Positions 25,008-33,877 of a DNA stretch of 64,000 nt are shown here, piece by piece. The notes beneath the pieces were generated by a model, which searched no databases, was not told the DNA's origin, and saw nothing but the letters and a program-made list of their open reading frames with translations. How positions within the stretch are numbered: the first letter of the stretch is position 1; every line of letters starts with the position of its first letter. Source of the stretch: Gemmatimonadota bacterium (GTDB taxonomy: Bacteria; JAAXHH01). The DNA is taken from assembly GCA_009841265.1 (NCBI GenBank), contig VXMB01000009.1, forward strand, positions 1,536,216-1,600,215. The letters are read 5' to 3'. The position numbers and the translations under genes were made by a program.

Positions 25008-25859
25008 TTATCCCCGCAACGGCTCCTCCATCCTCAGCCTTGCCTTGCGGACCTCCTCCACCAAGTGGTCCTGGTGGGCCAGGGGCTGTTCCAGGTGTTT
25101 CATGCGCGCCGGACCGGCCGTCTCCAGCATGGCATCGCCGTAGACGCTATCGAGCCAGAAACGCGCGGCGGCGGCGATCTCGTTCTTCAGTAACGGTATA
25201 TCCTTATCGTCGAACCGGGCCGTGCAGTTGATCGTGAACATTCTGCGCCGGTCGCTCCCGCCCCAGGCGCTGTGCTTGGTGTTCTGGTTGAACACGACGA
25301 TGTCCCCCGGTTGCGTCTCCAGCGCCACGGCCGGCACCTCCCAGCCTTCGATGCCCCAGTTTTCATCCGATTTCCTGATCTGGGATTCGAGCGAATCGGC
25401 GTATGCGTCGCCCCAACGGTGACTGCCGGGGATGACCCGCAGTGCGCCCGTTTCCCGCGTCAGTGGGTCGAGGTAAAGGGCCATTTTGTAATAAACGCGG
25501 GGCGGGGCGCCACGCTTCTTGCCCGACCAGTCCGTGTCGGAATGCCAGTTAGTATCGCTGACGTAGAAATTGCCATCGCTGCCCAGGTACACGAAGTCAT
25601 CGCCCAGGAGGCTGCCGAAGATGCCGTTGACGCGGGGGTCGTCGATGAGCGAGGAAAGTACGGTATGCTGATCGATGAAGGGCACGATGCAGGATCTGGC
25701 CGTCCCGTCGTGGGGCTTGCCGTCATGACCGCCGCCGCGTTCGGTCCATACGGCCTCGAAGGCCTCGACGATCTCGTCGATCCGATCCTTCAACAACCCG
25801 GGAAAACCGAGATAGCCGAAGGTGTCCATGAACGCAAGTCGCTCTTTCGTCAGTCGCAT
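25008..25859 (-). CDS. PhyH family dioxygenase
   Basis: A 283-residue PhyH family oxygenase, closely related to the gene at 6566. Iron ligands are H106-S-D108 (NWHSDTDW), distal H196 (TKHSAWGG), with RRRMF after. The ATG at 25859 is chosen because GGAGA sits about 6 bp upstream; the frame to 25949 has no family similarity. It converges with the amidohydrolase gene ending at 24952, leaving 55 bp. Confidence 0.87.
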   Translation of the reverse strand: MRLTKERLAFMDTFGYLGFPGLLKDRIDEIVEAFEAVWTERGGGHDGKPHDGTARSCIVPFIDQHTVLSSLIDDPRVNGIFGSLLGDDFVYLGSDGNFYVSDTNWHSDTDWSGKKRGAPPRVYYKMALYLDPLTRETGALRVIPGSHRWGDAYADSLESQIRKSDENWGIEGWEVPAVALETQPGDIVVFNQNTKHSAWGGSDRRRMFTINCTARFDDKDIPLLKNEIAAAARFWLDSVYGDAMLETAGPARMKHLEQPLAHQDHLVEEVRKARLRMEEPLRG

Positions 25860-26029
25860 GGTTTGTTCTCCGCGCCGGGCCACTGGATCGGTCGGTCCGC
25901 TGGATGGGCAGGTATTAGGGCTTGTAGGGCACCGGTGGAACGAATACAATCACAAATGGGATGAATGCAATCCTGAATATAGTGTACCCGTTACGCAAGG
26001 TGTTAAAAATACTTGAAAAGGAGCGTCCC

Positions 26030-26962
26030 ATGCGCCGGTTTACCCGCACCCCCTATCTATCCGGACCGGACGATCCGGCATTCAAGGAGATCCGCGGCGT
26101 GCTCGAACCCGGGGAGACGGTCCAGGTCGAGACCTACGGCGGCCACGATCAGGACTATCTCGCCAAAAAGGACCTGCGGGCCGGGGCGGTCATGGACGTG
26201 GATCCCTACCGGTACTCACGGCCGTGTGGACCCTTCCACATCGAGGGGATCGAGGCCGGGGACTGGGTGTCCGTGGAGATCCTCGACATGGAGGTCGGTC
26301 CCTACGGCTTCTACCGCAACGGCGGCCCCCACTGGGGCAGCGTGCGCCTGATCGCGCCGGTGCGGGACGGCCTGGTCCATTTCCCGCCCGACTTCGTGGT
26401 GCCGGTACGGCCCATGATCGGCGTCGTCATGCTGGAATCGGTGGCACTACACCAGATCGACACGGGCGGCAACATGGATTTCAACGCGATTCAACCGGGC
26501 AGCACGGTGCACATCCGCGCGCAGAAGCCGGGTGGACTGTTGTCCCTGGGCGACGTGCACGCCCGGATGGGGGACGGCGAGCTGACGGGCACGGGCGTGG
26601 AGATCGATTCGACGATCACGATGCGCGTGGGCCGCTCGCCCGGGTTTCCGTGCAGCGCCCCGGTGGTGGAGAAGACCCGGATCGTGGAGTCGCAGGAAGA
26701 ATACCTGACCAGCGGGCAGGGCTACAACTGGGAAGAGGCCGTCAAGATCGCCTGGAGCGAGATGAACGCCCTGATCGCGGACCGGTACGACACCACCGTG
26801 GAATACGCCAACCTCATCGTCGGCACCATCGCCGACGCCCGTCCGGGCTACGCCGCCGGCCTGCTGAACCGCCGCGGCAACACGGACGCCCAGGCCTATG
26901 TGACCTGCCAGATGGCGGTTACGAAGGAACTACGGCGAACGGGGACGCCCTACGTGCCCTAG
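26030..26962 (+). CDS. Acetamidase/formamidase family protein
   Basis: A 310-residue FmdA_AmdA family protein. GVLEPGETVQVETYGGHDQDY, CGPFHIEGIEAGDWVSVEILDME, NMDFNAIQPGSTVHIRAQKPGGLLSLGDVHARMGDGELTGTGVEI and VEKTRIVES are the conserved blocks; the GDVHA and GDGE residues belong to the zinc site in characterised members. AAAAGGAG lies about 6 bp before the ATG. It hydrolyses short amides to ammonium and a carboxylate. A second member of the family is at 33878. Confidence 0.85.
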   Translation: MRRFTRTPYLSGPDDPAFKEIRGVLEPGETVQVETYGGHDQDYLAKKDLRAGAVMDVDPYRYSRPCGPFHIEGIEAGDWVSVEILDMEVGPYGFYRNGGPHWGSVRLIAPVRDGLVHFPPDFVVPVRPMIGVVMLESVALHQIDTGGNMDFNAIQPGSTVHIRAQKPGGLLSLGDVHARMGDGELTGTGVEIDSTITMRVGRSPGFPCSAPVVEKTRIVESQEEYLTSGQGYNWEEAVKIAWSEMNALIADRYDTTVEYANLIVGTIADARPGYAAGLLNRRGNTDAQAYVTCQMAVTKELRRTGTPYVP

Positions 26963-26980
26963 TCGTTGGTTAGACGTGCC

Positions 26981-29056
26981 CTAGTCGTGGTACATCCGCC
27001 GGAAGGCGTTCAAGTCCCCGGGATCTCCGATAACGGTCAACAGATCGCCGGACTTGATCACGGTGTCGCCCTCGGGGACGATCACCTCGTCGAATTGGCG
27101 TATCCACACGATCCGGCATCCTCCCGGGATTTCCATATCCGATATTGGCATGCCAATCAGGCCGCTCGCGGGCGACTGGGGAAGGACCGGGACGGTCAGG
27201 TAACGGTCGCTCCGCAGGAAAATGTCGCGAAGGGCGTGTTCGTCGACCGCGGCGATCCACACCAGGCCGAAGTTTACGTCGTCAGCCCGTTCAGCGATCC
27301 GGGCAAGCATGCGCAGATGCAGTGAGGTGTGCTCCGCGGGGCTGACCAGGAAGAAAAACGCGTGGATTTCGTCGGAACTCAGTGTGCCGGTCACAGGGTT
27401 TTCATATTCTATCCGTACGCCCTCGAATGCGCGGACGAGTACCAGTTCCGGCAGGGCGATATCCGGCATGCGAAAATGGCGCATCATCACGCCTTCGGCG
27501 ACCGGCGTTCCGCCCGCACCGGTCTCCTGCATGAATCGGTCGTTGATTTCATCGATTGAAAGCCCGACCCTGGGCGACAACTTTTCCGCCGCGACGGCGA
27601 TAACCCGATCGAAATCGACTTTCTCTTCCAGATCGACCGGCTGGCACCGGGTGATCATGTCTTCGAAGGGGTCTTCGTCCCGGAGCCCCTTTTCCTTCAG
27701 GATCCCGCGCAGTTCCCGGTCCAGCCCCTGGTAACGCGACCGGCCGAGCCGCTCGAAGATGTGGTAGATCGCGCCGTTGCGGTCCGCCCTGAACCGCGCG
27801 TAGTAGAAATACCACAGGGTCCCGGCGGCGATGAATCCGACGATGAAAAGGATGGCCGGCCAACCCATCTGCCAGATCACCAGGAAGGGCAGAATCATGC
27901 CCGCGATGTGCATCCAGGGGTACCAGGGCGAGCGGTATCCCGGGTCGTACTCGGCAATGCGGCTTTCCCGCATCACGACGACCGCAAAGCACACGACGGC
28001 GAAGACGACGAGTTGAAAGGCGCTCGCCAGCTTGGCGATGCCCACGGGGTCGAGGATCAGCAGGATGACGAGGATGCTTCCCACCGTTACGATCAACGAG
28101 CGGACCGGCACGCCCCGGGGATTTACCTGGCTCATTCCGACGGGCAGCAGGCGGTCCCGGCTCATGGCCAGCGGATAGCGGGAAGCGCTCAGTATGCCCG
28201 CGTTCGCCACGGAGACGAAGGCGAGCAGGGCCGCCACGGAGAGGAGCAGGCTACCCCACCAGCCGTACAGTATGCCGGCCGCCGTCGCCGCCGGCGTAAG
28301 GTCGCCCGCGAGGCGTTCGATGGGAATGACGCCCACCATGACCGTCGTGCCGAGGGCGTACACTGCGACGGCGGTGGCCAGGGCCAGAAATACGCCCCGG
28401 GGAAGGGTCTTTTCCGGTTTTTCGATTTCTTCCGCGAGACTGGCGACCTTGGTCACACCTACGTAGCTGATGTAGACCAGTCCCGCCGTCCCCATGAGCG
28501 TGGTGATCTCGACGTCGAAGAGGCCCTCGAACGCGACGGCATCCAGCGCCGGGACCCCGCCGCCGACAAAACCGGCCAGCAGCAGGAGCAGGGCCATCAC
28601 CAGGTAGATCTGCAGGCGGCCGCTCTTCGCGGCGCCGAAGTAGTTCACCGCGCCGAGGCCCGCTGCAAGCGCCAGGGCCACGGGCAGCTGGGGCAGGCCC
28701 GGGAAGAAAAGGGCGATGTATGCGCCCATGCCCACCAGCGCGAAGGTAACCTTGAGAATGAGCGCCAGCCAGGTCCCGATCCCCGTGATCAGTCCGGCGT
28801 ATGGTCCCAGGGACCGGTCGACGAAGTAGTACACGCCGCCCGCGCGGGGCATGGCGGTGGCCAGTTCCACGACGCAGAGCATGGCCGGGATGAGGGGTAG
28901 GGTCGCCACCAGGTAGGCCAGCACGAGGGAAGGACCGGCCTCCATCGCTGCAAGGCCCGGCAAGAGAAAGAAGCCCGCGCTCAACGTGGTACCCGTCGCG
29001 ACGGCGTAGACTTCGAAGAACCGCAGTTCCTTCCTGAGGCGCTGTGTTTTCGCCAT
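26981..29056 (-). CDS. APC family permease fused to EIIA-type and RCK_C domains
   Basis: A 691-residue transporter. Residues 1-430 form about 12 membrane helices of the amino acid-polyamine-organocation family (ELRFFEVYAVATGTTLSAGFFLLPG and IGTWLALILKVTFALVG are typical). Residues about 479-610 resemble a PTS EIIA type 2 domain, including GVMMRHFRMPDIALPELVLVRAFEG with a His near 525 at the phosphorylation position. Residues about 620-691 match a TrkA-C/RCK_C domain (GCRIVWIRQFDEVIVPEGD, SGDLLTVIGDPGDL). Transport is thus probably gated by phosphorylation and by ligand. It is the last of three same-strand genes after an aminotransferase and a NIPSNAP protein. Confidence 0.83.
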   Translation of the reverse strand: MAKTQRLRKELRFFEVYAVATGTTLSAGFFLLPGLAAMEAGPSLVLAYLVATLPLIPAMLCVVELATAMPRAGGVYYFVDRSLGPYAGLITGIGTWLALILKVTFALVGMGAYIALFFPGLPQLPVALALAAGLGAVNYFGAAKSGRLQIYLVMALLLLLAGFVGGGVPALDAVAFEGLFDVEITTLMGTAGLVYISYVGVTKVASLAEEIEKPEKTLPRGVFLALATAVAVYALGTTVMVGVIPIERLAGDLTPAATAAGILYGWWGSLLLSVAALLAFVSVANAGILSASRYPLAMSRDRLLPVGMSQVNPRGVPVRSLIVTVGSILVILLILDPVGIAKLASAFQLVVFAVVCFAVVVMRESRIAEYDPGYRSPWYPWMHIAGMILPFLVIWQMGWPAILFIVGFIAAGTLWYFYYARFRADRNGAIYHIFERLGRSRYQGLDRELRGILKEKGLRDEDPFEDMITRCQPVDLEEKVDFDRVIAVAAEKLSPRVGLSIDEINDRFMQETGAGGTPVAEGVMMRHFRMPDIALPELVLVRAFEGVRIEYENPVTGTLSSDEIHAFFFLVSPAEHTSLHLRMLARIAERADDVNFGLVWIAAVDEHALRDIFLRSDRYLTVPVLPQSPASGLIGMPISDMEIPGGCRIVWIRQFDEVIVPEGDTVIKSGDLLTVIGDPGDLNAFRRMYHD

Positions 29057-29068
29057 TTCGGTGCCGAT

Positions 29069-29116
29069 CTACTGCAGGAGCGTTCCACTGCAGGGGCGTT
29101 CTACTGCAGGGGTGTT
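29069..29116. repeat. Three tandem copies of a 16-bp unit
   Basis: Units at 29069-29084, 29085-29100 and 29101-29116 all read close to CTACTGCAGGGGCGTT with one or two changes. The following CTACTGAAGAGG is the 3' end of the NIPSNAP gene, so the array looks like a duplication of a gene end. Confidence 0.7.
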
Positions 29117-29443
29117 CTACTGAAGAGGAGAGAAGGGAACCGGCGTCAGGATCCGGTTGGCCACCTCGGCGACCAGCGTGCCGTTCTTTTCGCTGTCGGC
29201 CTTGGCCTTGATCCAGGCGGGATCGGCCATGAACGCCGCCCAGGCCCGGTCGCGATGGTTGGCGTCATCAAAGGCCAGCAGGTAGGTAAGCTCGTGGTTG
29301 CTCGGGCCCACCGCGGTCTGCCAGAAACCGACGAGCTTCATGCCGTGTTTCTCGAAGAGGGGTACGGCGTGGTTCGTGAACCGGTCCAGGATATCCGGCA
29401 CGCGGCCGGGCATGATTTTGTAGATCCGTTCTTCGTAGATCAT
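29117..29443 (-). CDS. NIPSNAP family protein
   Basis: A 108-residue dimeric alpha/beta-barrel protein of the NIPSNAP family: YEERIYKIMPGRVPDILDRF, then KLVGFWQTAVGPSNHELTYLLAFDDANHRDRAWAAF. Many members sit with small-molecule catabolic enzymes. GGAGA is about 6 bp before the ATG at 29443. It follows the aminotransferase gene after 32 bp on the same strand, which suggests a shared transcript and function. Confidence 0.85.
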   Translation of the reverse strand: MIYEERIYKIMPGRVPDILDRFTNHAVPLFEKHGMKLVGFWQTAVGPSNHELTYLLAFDDANHRDRAWAAFMADPAWIKAKADSEKNGTLVAEVANRILTPVPFSPLQ

Positions 29444-29475
29444 CTCGGTTTCTCCGATCAGTCCATGCTGGCGGT

Positions 29476-30621
29476 TCAGTCCAGGCCGGCGAGGCACGCG
29501 CCGCGCTCCACGTCGAATCCCTGGCGGCGCAGGTACTGCTCCAGTCCGACGAGGAAGGGCGTAACGGCCTCCAGGTTGGCGTTGTGCGCCATGTGACCCA
29601 CGCGTATGGTCCGGTTCACGTAGTCGCCCAGGCCCAGACCGACATGCATGCCGTATTCGGCCTTCATGAAATCGGAAAAGGCGACGGGCTTTAACCGGTC
29701 TTCCGTCAGGATGACCGTCATGTTGACACAGGCGGCCCGTTCCTCGGCCATGACCTTGAGGCCCATGGCGCGTACGCCTTCCCGCACCACGCGGGCGACC
29801 TTGCGGTGCCGGGTCCAGCAGGCCTCGAGCCCCTCTTCCAGGATATCGTCCGTGCTTCTGATCAAAGCGACGAAGTTGTTGACGGGCATGGTGCCGGGAT
29901 GGGGATGGACGTCGGCCTGGGTCTCGGCGAAGTGGCGCAGGTTCTGCAGGTCGGTCATGAACCCGCGGGGCTCCCGCCGGTCTTTCATGGCGTCCCAGGC
30001 CCGGTCGCTCACGGCCACGAGGGCCAGGCCCGGCGGCGCGCCCAGGGCTTTCTGGGAGGCGCACACCGTGACGTCGATGTCCCAGGCGTCCATCAGGTAC
30101 TGCTCGCCGCCCACGGAAGCGATGGTGTCCACCAGGACGAGCATGTCGTGTTCCCGGGCGGCGGCCGCCAGTTCATGCACCGGGTTGGCCACGCCCGTCG
30201 ACGTTTCCCCGTGCACCATGAAGACCGCCTTCAGGCCTGGGTTTGCCGCGGCCGCCTCGCGAATGTCCGCAGCCTCGAAGGGGATGCCCCAGGGTTTCTT
30301 CACCACCACCGAATCCAGCCCGAAAGCCCTGGCGAGATCGTCCAGTCGCTTGCCGAAGAGGCCATTGTCGAGCGTCAGGATCCGGTTTCCGGGACTGAAC
30401 AGGCTGTTCATGACCACGTCATTGGCCGTGTGGCCCGATCCCACGAGCGGGAAGACGTCTCCTTCCGTCCCGATCACGCGCTGGAGATTGGATACGGTCC
30501 TGCGCCAGATCTCCACCCAGCGGTCGCCGTAATGGGCGGTGAGGGGATCGCTCATGTGGGCGAGCACGTCGGGGCTGACTTCGATGGGACCGGGGATCAT
30601 AAGACGGTAGTGTTTGCGCAT
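29476..30621 (-). CDS. Alanine-glyoxylate / serine-pyruvate aminotransferase family enzyme
   Basis: A 381-residue class V PLP aminotransferase: MIPGPIEVSPDVLAHMSDPLTAHYGDRW, FMVHGETSTGVANPV, VDTIASVGGEQYLMDAWDIDV and CASQKALGAPPGLALVAVS with the PLP lysine in SQK. It transfers amino groups between glyoxylate or pyruvate and alanine, serine or a related amino acid. It is the first gene of a run with NIPSNAP and the APC permease, so the run may take up and transaminate an amino acid-like compound. Confidence 0.87.
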   Translation of the reverse strand: MRKHYRLMIPGPIEVSPDVLAHMSDPLTAHYGDRWVEIWRRTVSNLQRVIGTEGDVFPLVGSGHTANDVVMNSLFSPGNRILTLDNGLFGKRLDDLARAFGLDSVVVKKPWGIPFEAADIREAAAANPGLKAVFMVHGETSTGVANPVHELAAAAREHDMLVLVDTIASVGGEQYLMDAWDIDVTVCASQKALGAPPGLALVAVSDRAWDAMKDRREPRGFMTDLQNLRHFAETQADVHPHPGTMPVNNFVALIRSTDDILEEGLEACWTRHRKVARVVREGVRAMGLKVMAEERAACVNMTVILTEDRLKPVAFSDFMKAEYGMHVGLGLGDYVNRTIRVGHMAHNANLEAVTPFLVGLEQYLRRQGFDVERGACLAGLD

Positions 30622-30960
30622 GGATGTTACCTGTAGAAATGGAGAATCGAATGAGTTCAGTCGTCGTTTCCTGTGTCGTTACCTGGCGGTCGAAATATCG
30701 TTCGAATATACGGCAACGGGGCAGGTGGATCAACAGAGAAAAACTGAAGGCGCAAGGGGTGGCCGCCGTATCTTAAAATAGTGTATTTCGTGGATTTTCG
30801 CAGGTTACCGGATATACATTGGCCTTGACTCGGACGGGATGTCCGCCTTTATTACTTCTGTTTATAACTTCTGACTGTACCTAAGGAAGATGGTGTCCCC
30901 GAATTGTATTCGACCCGTAAATATAGCAGAATCGTCACCATTAGCATGAGGTTGCGGTAA
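30622..30960. other. Divergent intergenic region (339 bp) between aminotransferase and ggt genes
   Basis: AT-richer than its surroundings, with no ORF worth reporting. It must carry promoters in both directions; a candidate for ggt is listed separately. I see no riboswitch-like structure. Confidence 0.6.
30825..30853 (+). promoter_or_regulatory. Candidate sigma-70 promoter for ggt
   Basis: TTGACT at 30825-30830 and TTTATT at 30848-30853 are 17 bp apart, leaving a leader of about 100 bases to the ATG at 30961. The -35 is a good match, the -10 only fair. Confidence 0.35.
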
Positions 30961-32733
30961 ATGAACCATCGATTCAAGACCCTGGCCGTTCTGTGCGGCT
31001 TCATCCTTCTGTCCACCACCGTTCAGGAGTCGAATGCGGCTTCGCGCAAGCCGGTTGTCGGCAAGAAGGGCATGGCGGTGGCCGTCGAACCCCTGGCCAC
31101 GCAGATCGCCGCGGACATCCTTAAGAAGGGTGGTAACGCGGTGGACGCGGCCGTGGGACTGGGGCTGGCCCTGGCGGTGACCCATCCTTCCGCCGGCAAC
31201 ATCGGCGGCGGGGGCTTCATGGTCATTCGCCTGGCGGACGGTACGGCCGTGGCCGTCGACTACCGGGAAAAGGCGCCCGGTAAAGCCCATGACCGGATGT
31301 ACCTGGACCCGGACGGTAACCGGGCCGTGAACCAGAACGTCGTCCTCACCCGCGGCGACGGCACCTCCTATCATCCCTTCACCAACCGGATTCACCACCT
31401 GGCCATCGGCGTGCCGGGCACCGTCGCGGGGTTCGCCCTGGCCCTCGAGAAGTACGGCACCATGTCCATGGCGGAGGTCATCCAGCCCGCCATCGATCTC
31501 GCCGAGAACGGTTTTATCCTGACGGAACGCATCGCCCGCGGACTGAACGGGCGCAAGGTAATCTTCGACCAGATCCCCGCGAGCAAGGCGGCCATGCTGC
31601 GCAGCGACGGCGAGGCCTGGCAGGAAGGCGACCGCTGGATCCAGAAAGACCTGGCGGAAACCCTGAAGCTCATCGCGCAACACGGTCACGACGGCTTTTA
31701 CAAGGGAAGAACCGCCGAGCTGATCGAGAAGGACATGAAGGCCGGCGGCGGCATGATCGACCGGACCGACCTGGCCAACTACCAGGCGATCGTCAGGGAA
31801 CCCATACGCAACACCTACCGCGGGGAATACGAGATCATCTCCATGCCCCCGCCTAGTTCGGGCGGCATCACCATGTCGCTGATGCTCAATATACTCGAAG
31901 GGTACGACGTGAGCCGGATGGGCCATAACGCGTCCAACACCCTTCACATCATGACCGAAGCCATGCGACGGGCCTACGCCGAACGCGCCCGGCACCTGGG
32001 AGACGCGGACTTCGTCGAGATACCGGGACATCTCACGACGAAGGAGTACGCCGCGGAGCTTCGGACCACGATCGATCCCTTCTTCGCCACGCCCAGCGAG
32101 GAACTGGGACCTGAACTGACCATGGCAACGGAGCCCATGGAAACAACCCATTATTCCGTCGTCGACCAGTGGGGCAACGGCGTATCGAACACCTATACGC
32201 TTGAAGGCGGGTACGGCTCCCACATCGTCATCGCGGGAACGGGCATGATTACGAACAACGAGATGGGCGATTTCAATTACCAACCGGGGGTCACCCGAAA
32301 CACCGGACAGATCGGCACGCCGCCGAACCTCATCGAACCGAACAAGCGGATGCTGAGTTCGATGTCGCCGACCATCGTTACGCGCAACGGCGAACTGTAC
32401 CTGGTGGTGGGCAGCCCCGGGGGACGCACGATCATCAATACGACCATGCAGCTGATCCTGAATGTCGTCGATCACGGCATGAACATCCAGGAAGCAGTCG
32501 ACGCGCCGCGCATCCACCACCAGTGGTTCCCGGACTTCCTACGCGTGGAAGGCGGAGTGGGGACCGACGTCGTCGACGCCCTGAAGACGAAGGGGCACAA
32601 TCTCAGCAGTCGCGGATGGGGGGGCGGTTCATACCGCCAGGGAGACGGCCACAGCATCATGGTGGACCCCGAAACCGGCGATCGGCTGGGCGCCCCGGAC
32701 CCCAGGATCGAAGGCGCTGCATTCGGACATTAG
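30961..32733 (+). CDS. ggt: Gamma-glutamyltransferase
   Basis: A 590-residue self-processing Ntn-hydrolase. A signal peptide is visible at residues 1-27 (TLAVLCGFILLSTTVQ, cut near NAA). The nucleophile Thr is T396 in METTHYSVVDQWGN, where autocleavage yields the two subunits. GNAVDAAV, HPSAGNIGGGGFM, PPPSSGGI and MSSMSPTIV blocks are all intact. It hydrolyses glutathione or transfers gamma-glutamyl groups in the periplasm. It lies 75 bp before a D-cysteine desulfhydrase-like gene, which could process released cysteine. Confidence 0.93.
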   Translation: MNHRFKTLAVLCGFILLSTTVQESNAASRKPVVGKKGMAVAVEPLATQIAADILKKGGNAVDAAVGLGLALAVTHPSAGNIGGGGFMVIRLADGTAVAVDYREKAPGKAHDRMYLDPDGNRAVNQNVVLTRGDGTSYHPFTNRIHHLAIGVPGTVAGFALALEKYGTMSMAEVIQPAIDLAENGFILTERIARGLNGRKVIFDQIPASKAAMLRSDGEAWQEGDRWIQKDLAETLKLIAQHGHDGFYKGRTAELIEKDMKAGGGMIDRTDLANYQAIVREPIRNTYRGEYEIISMPPPSSGGITMSLMLNILEGYDVSRMGHNASNTLHIMTEAMRRAYAERARHLGDADFVEIPGHLTTKEYAAELRTTIDPFFATPSEELGPELTMATEPMETTHYSVVDQWGNGVSNTYTLEGGYGSHIVIAGTGMITNNEMGDFNYQPGVTRNTGQIGTPPNLIEPNKRMLSSMSPTIVTRNGELYLVVGSPGGRTIINTTMQLILNVVDHGMNIQEAVDAPRIHHQWFPDFLRVEGGVGTDVVDALKTKGHNLSSRGWGGGSYRQGDGHSIMVDPETGDRLGAPDPRIEGAAFGH

Positions 32734-32808
32734 GCGAACGCGCCGGATGATTCCCGCCGGGGTGATTCCCGCGGGGAACCCGGCCTCTCGCCTGCTGGAG
32801 CAGCCATA

Positions 32809-33828
32809 TTGAAGTTGTACGACCGTGACGCCGCGCAGGAACTGCGTCACCTTCTGGGCAGGTTCACCCGAGCGCCGGTGGCCCACCTGCCCACTCCGCT
32901 ACAGGACTGTCCTCGCCTCGGGGAGGCCCTCGGGGGCCCCCGCATATTCATCAAACGCGATGACATGACCGGACTGGCCATGGGCGGAAACAAGGCCCGC
33001 CAGTTCACCTACTCGCTGGGTCCCGCCCTCGAGAACGGGTGCGACTACCTGGTCCACGGCTCCGATTCCCAGTCCAACCAGTCCGCGCAGACCGCGGCGG
33101 CCGCCGCCCGGCTGGGCATGAAGTCCATCGTGGTCATCCCGCGGGACCACCGATCCTATCCCGTTTCCGGCAACCTGCTGCTCAACCACCTCATGGCGGA
33201 CCAGATCAAGTACGTCTTTCCCCTGACCGTGAAGGACGAGTTGAAAAAGCAGATCGACGAGCTGGAATCCAAGGGATCGAAGGCTTACGACACGAGCAGC
33301 GACGGCGCGATCCTGCGTGCCGTGGCCTACGTCGATGCCGTACTCGAACTGTGCGAACAACTCGCGCAGCGGAGCATAACGCCAAGGGCCATCTATACGA
33401 GTTCCATGACCCATACCATCGTAGGGCTGGTAGTCGGACTGCGCGCCGTCTCCGCCAGCTTCAAGGCCGTCGGGCTCAACTACTGGGTGGGAGACGACCG
33501 GGAGATGCAGGAACGTCTCGCGCCCGTGGCCAACGAATGCGCCTCGGTCATCGGACTGAAACACACTTTCACACCGGACGATTTCGATGTCTCCTGCGCG
33601 TTCGCCAAACCGGATTTCGGCGAACCGTCGCGAACCAGTCTCGAAACCATGCGCCTTGTGGCGCAGACCGAGGGCATCGTACTCGACCCGGTTTACACGG
33701 CCAAGGCCATGGACGGCCTGGCCATACACATCCGCGAGGGGCGGTTCCAGACGGACGATTCCGTCGTATTCCTTCACACGGGAGGAACGCCCGCCGTATT
33801 CGCCTACGGAGACGAGCTCTTCGGTTGA
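32809..33828 (+). CDS. D-cysteine desulfhydrase / ACC deaminase family PLP enzyme
   Basis: A 339-residue fold-type II PLP enzyme: IFIKRDDMTGLAMGGNKARQFTYSLGPAL has the PLP lysine in GGNKARQ, then SDSQSNQSAQTAAAAARLGM, TSSMTHTIVGLVVGLRAV and VLDPVYTAKAMDGLA. The family deaminates D-cysteine or 1-aminocyclopropane-1-carboxylate, so sulfide or ammonia release is expected. Start is TTG at 32809 with CTGGAG upstream; no ATG fits. It sits in a + strand run between ggt and an acetamidase gene. Confidence 0.82.
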   Translation: MKLYDRDAAQELRHLLGRFTRAPVAHLPTPLQDCPRLGEALGGPRIFIKRDDMTGLAMGGNKARQFTYSLGPALENGCDYLVHGSDSQSNQSAQTAAAAARLGMKSIVVIPRDHRSYPVSGNLLLNHLMADQIKYVFPLTVKDELKKQIDELESKGSKAYDTSSDGAILRAVAYVDAVLELCEQLAQRSITPRAIYTSSMTHTIVGLVVGLRAVSASFKAVGLNYWVGDDREMQERLAPVANECASVIGLKHTFTPDDFDVSCAFAKPDFGEPSRTSLETMRLVAQTEGIVLDPVYTAKAMDGLAIHIREGRFQTDDSVVFLHTGGTPAVFAYGDELFG

Positions 33829-33877
33829 GCCGCTCCGGTTGGATACACCAACCCATTCACGAGAGGTTATATCTATT

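Noticed and set aside
33587..33877. Upstream extension of the acetamidase gene
   Set aside because: It overlaps the desulfhydrase-like gene in another frame and has no acetamidase similarity.
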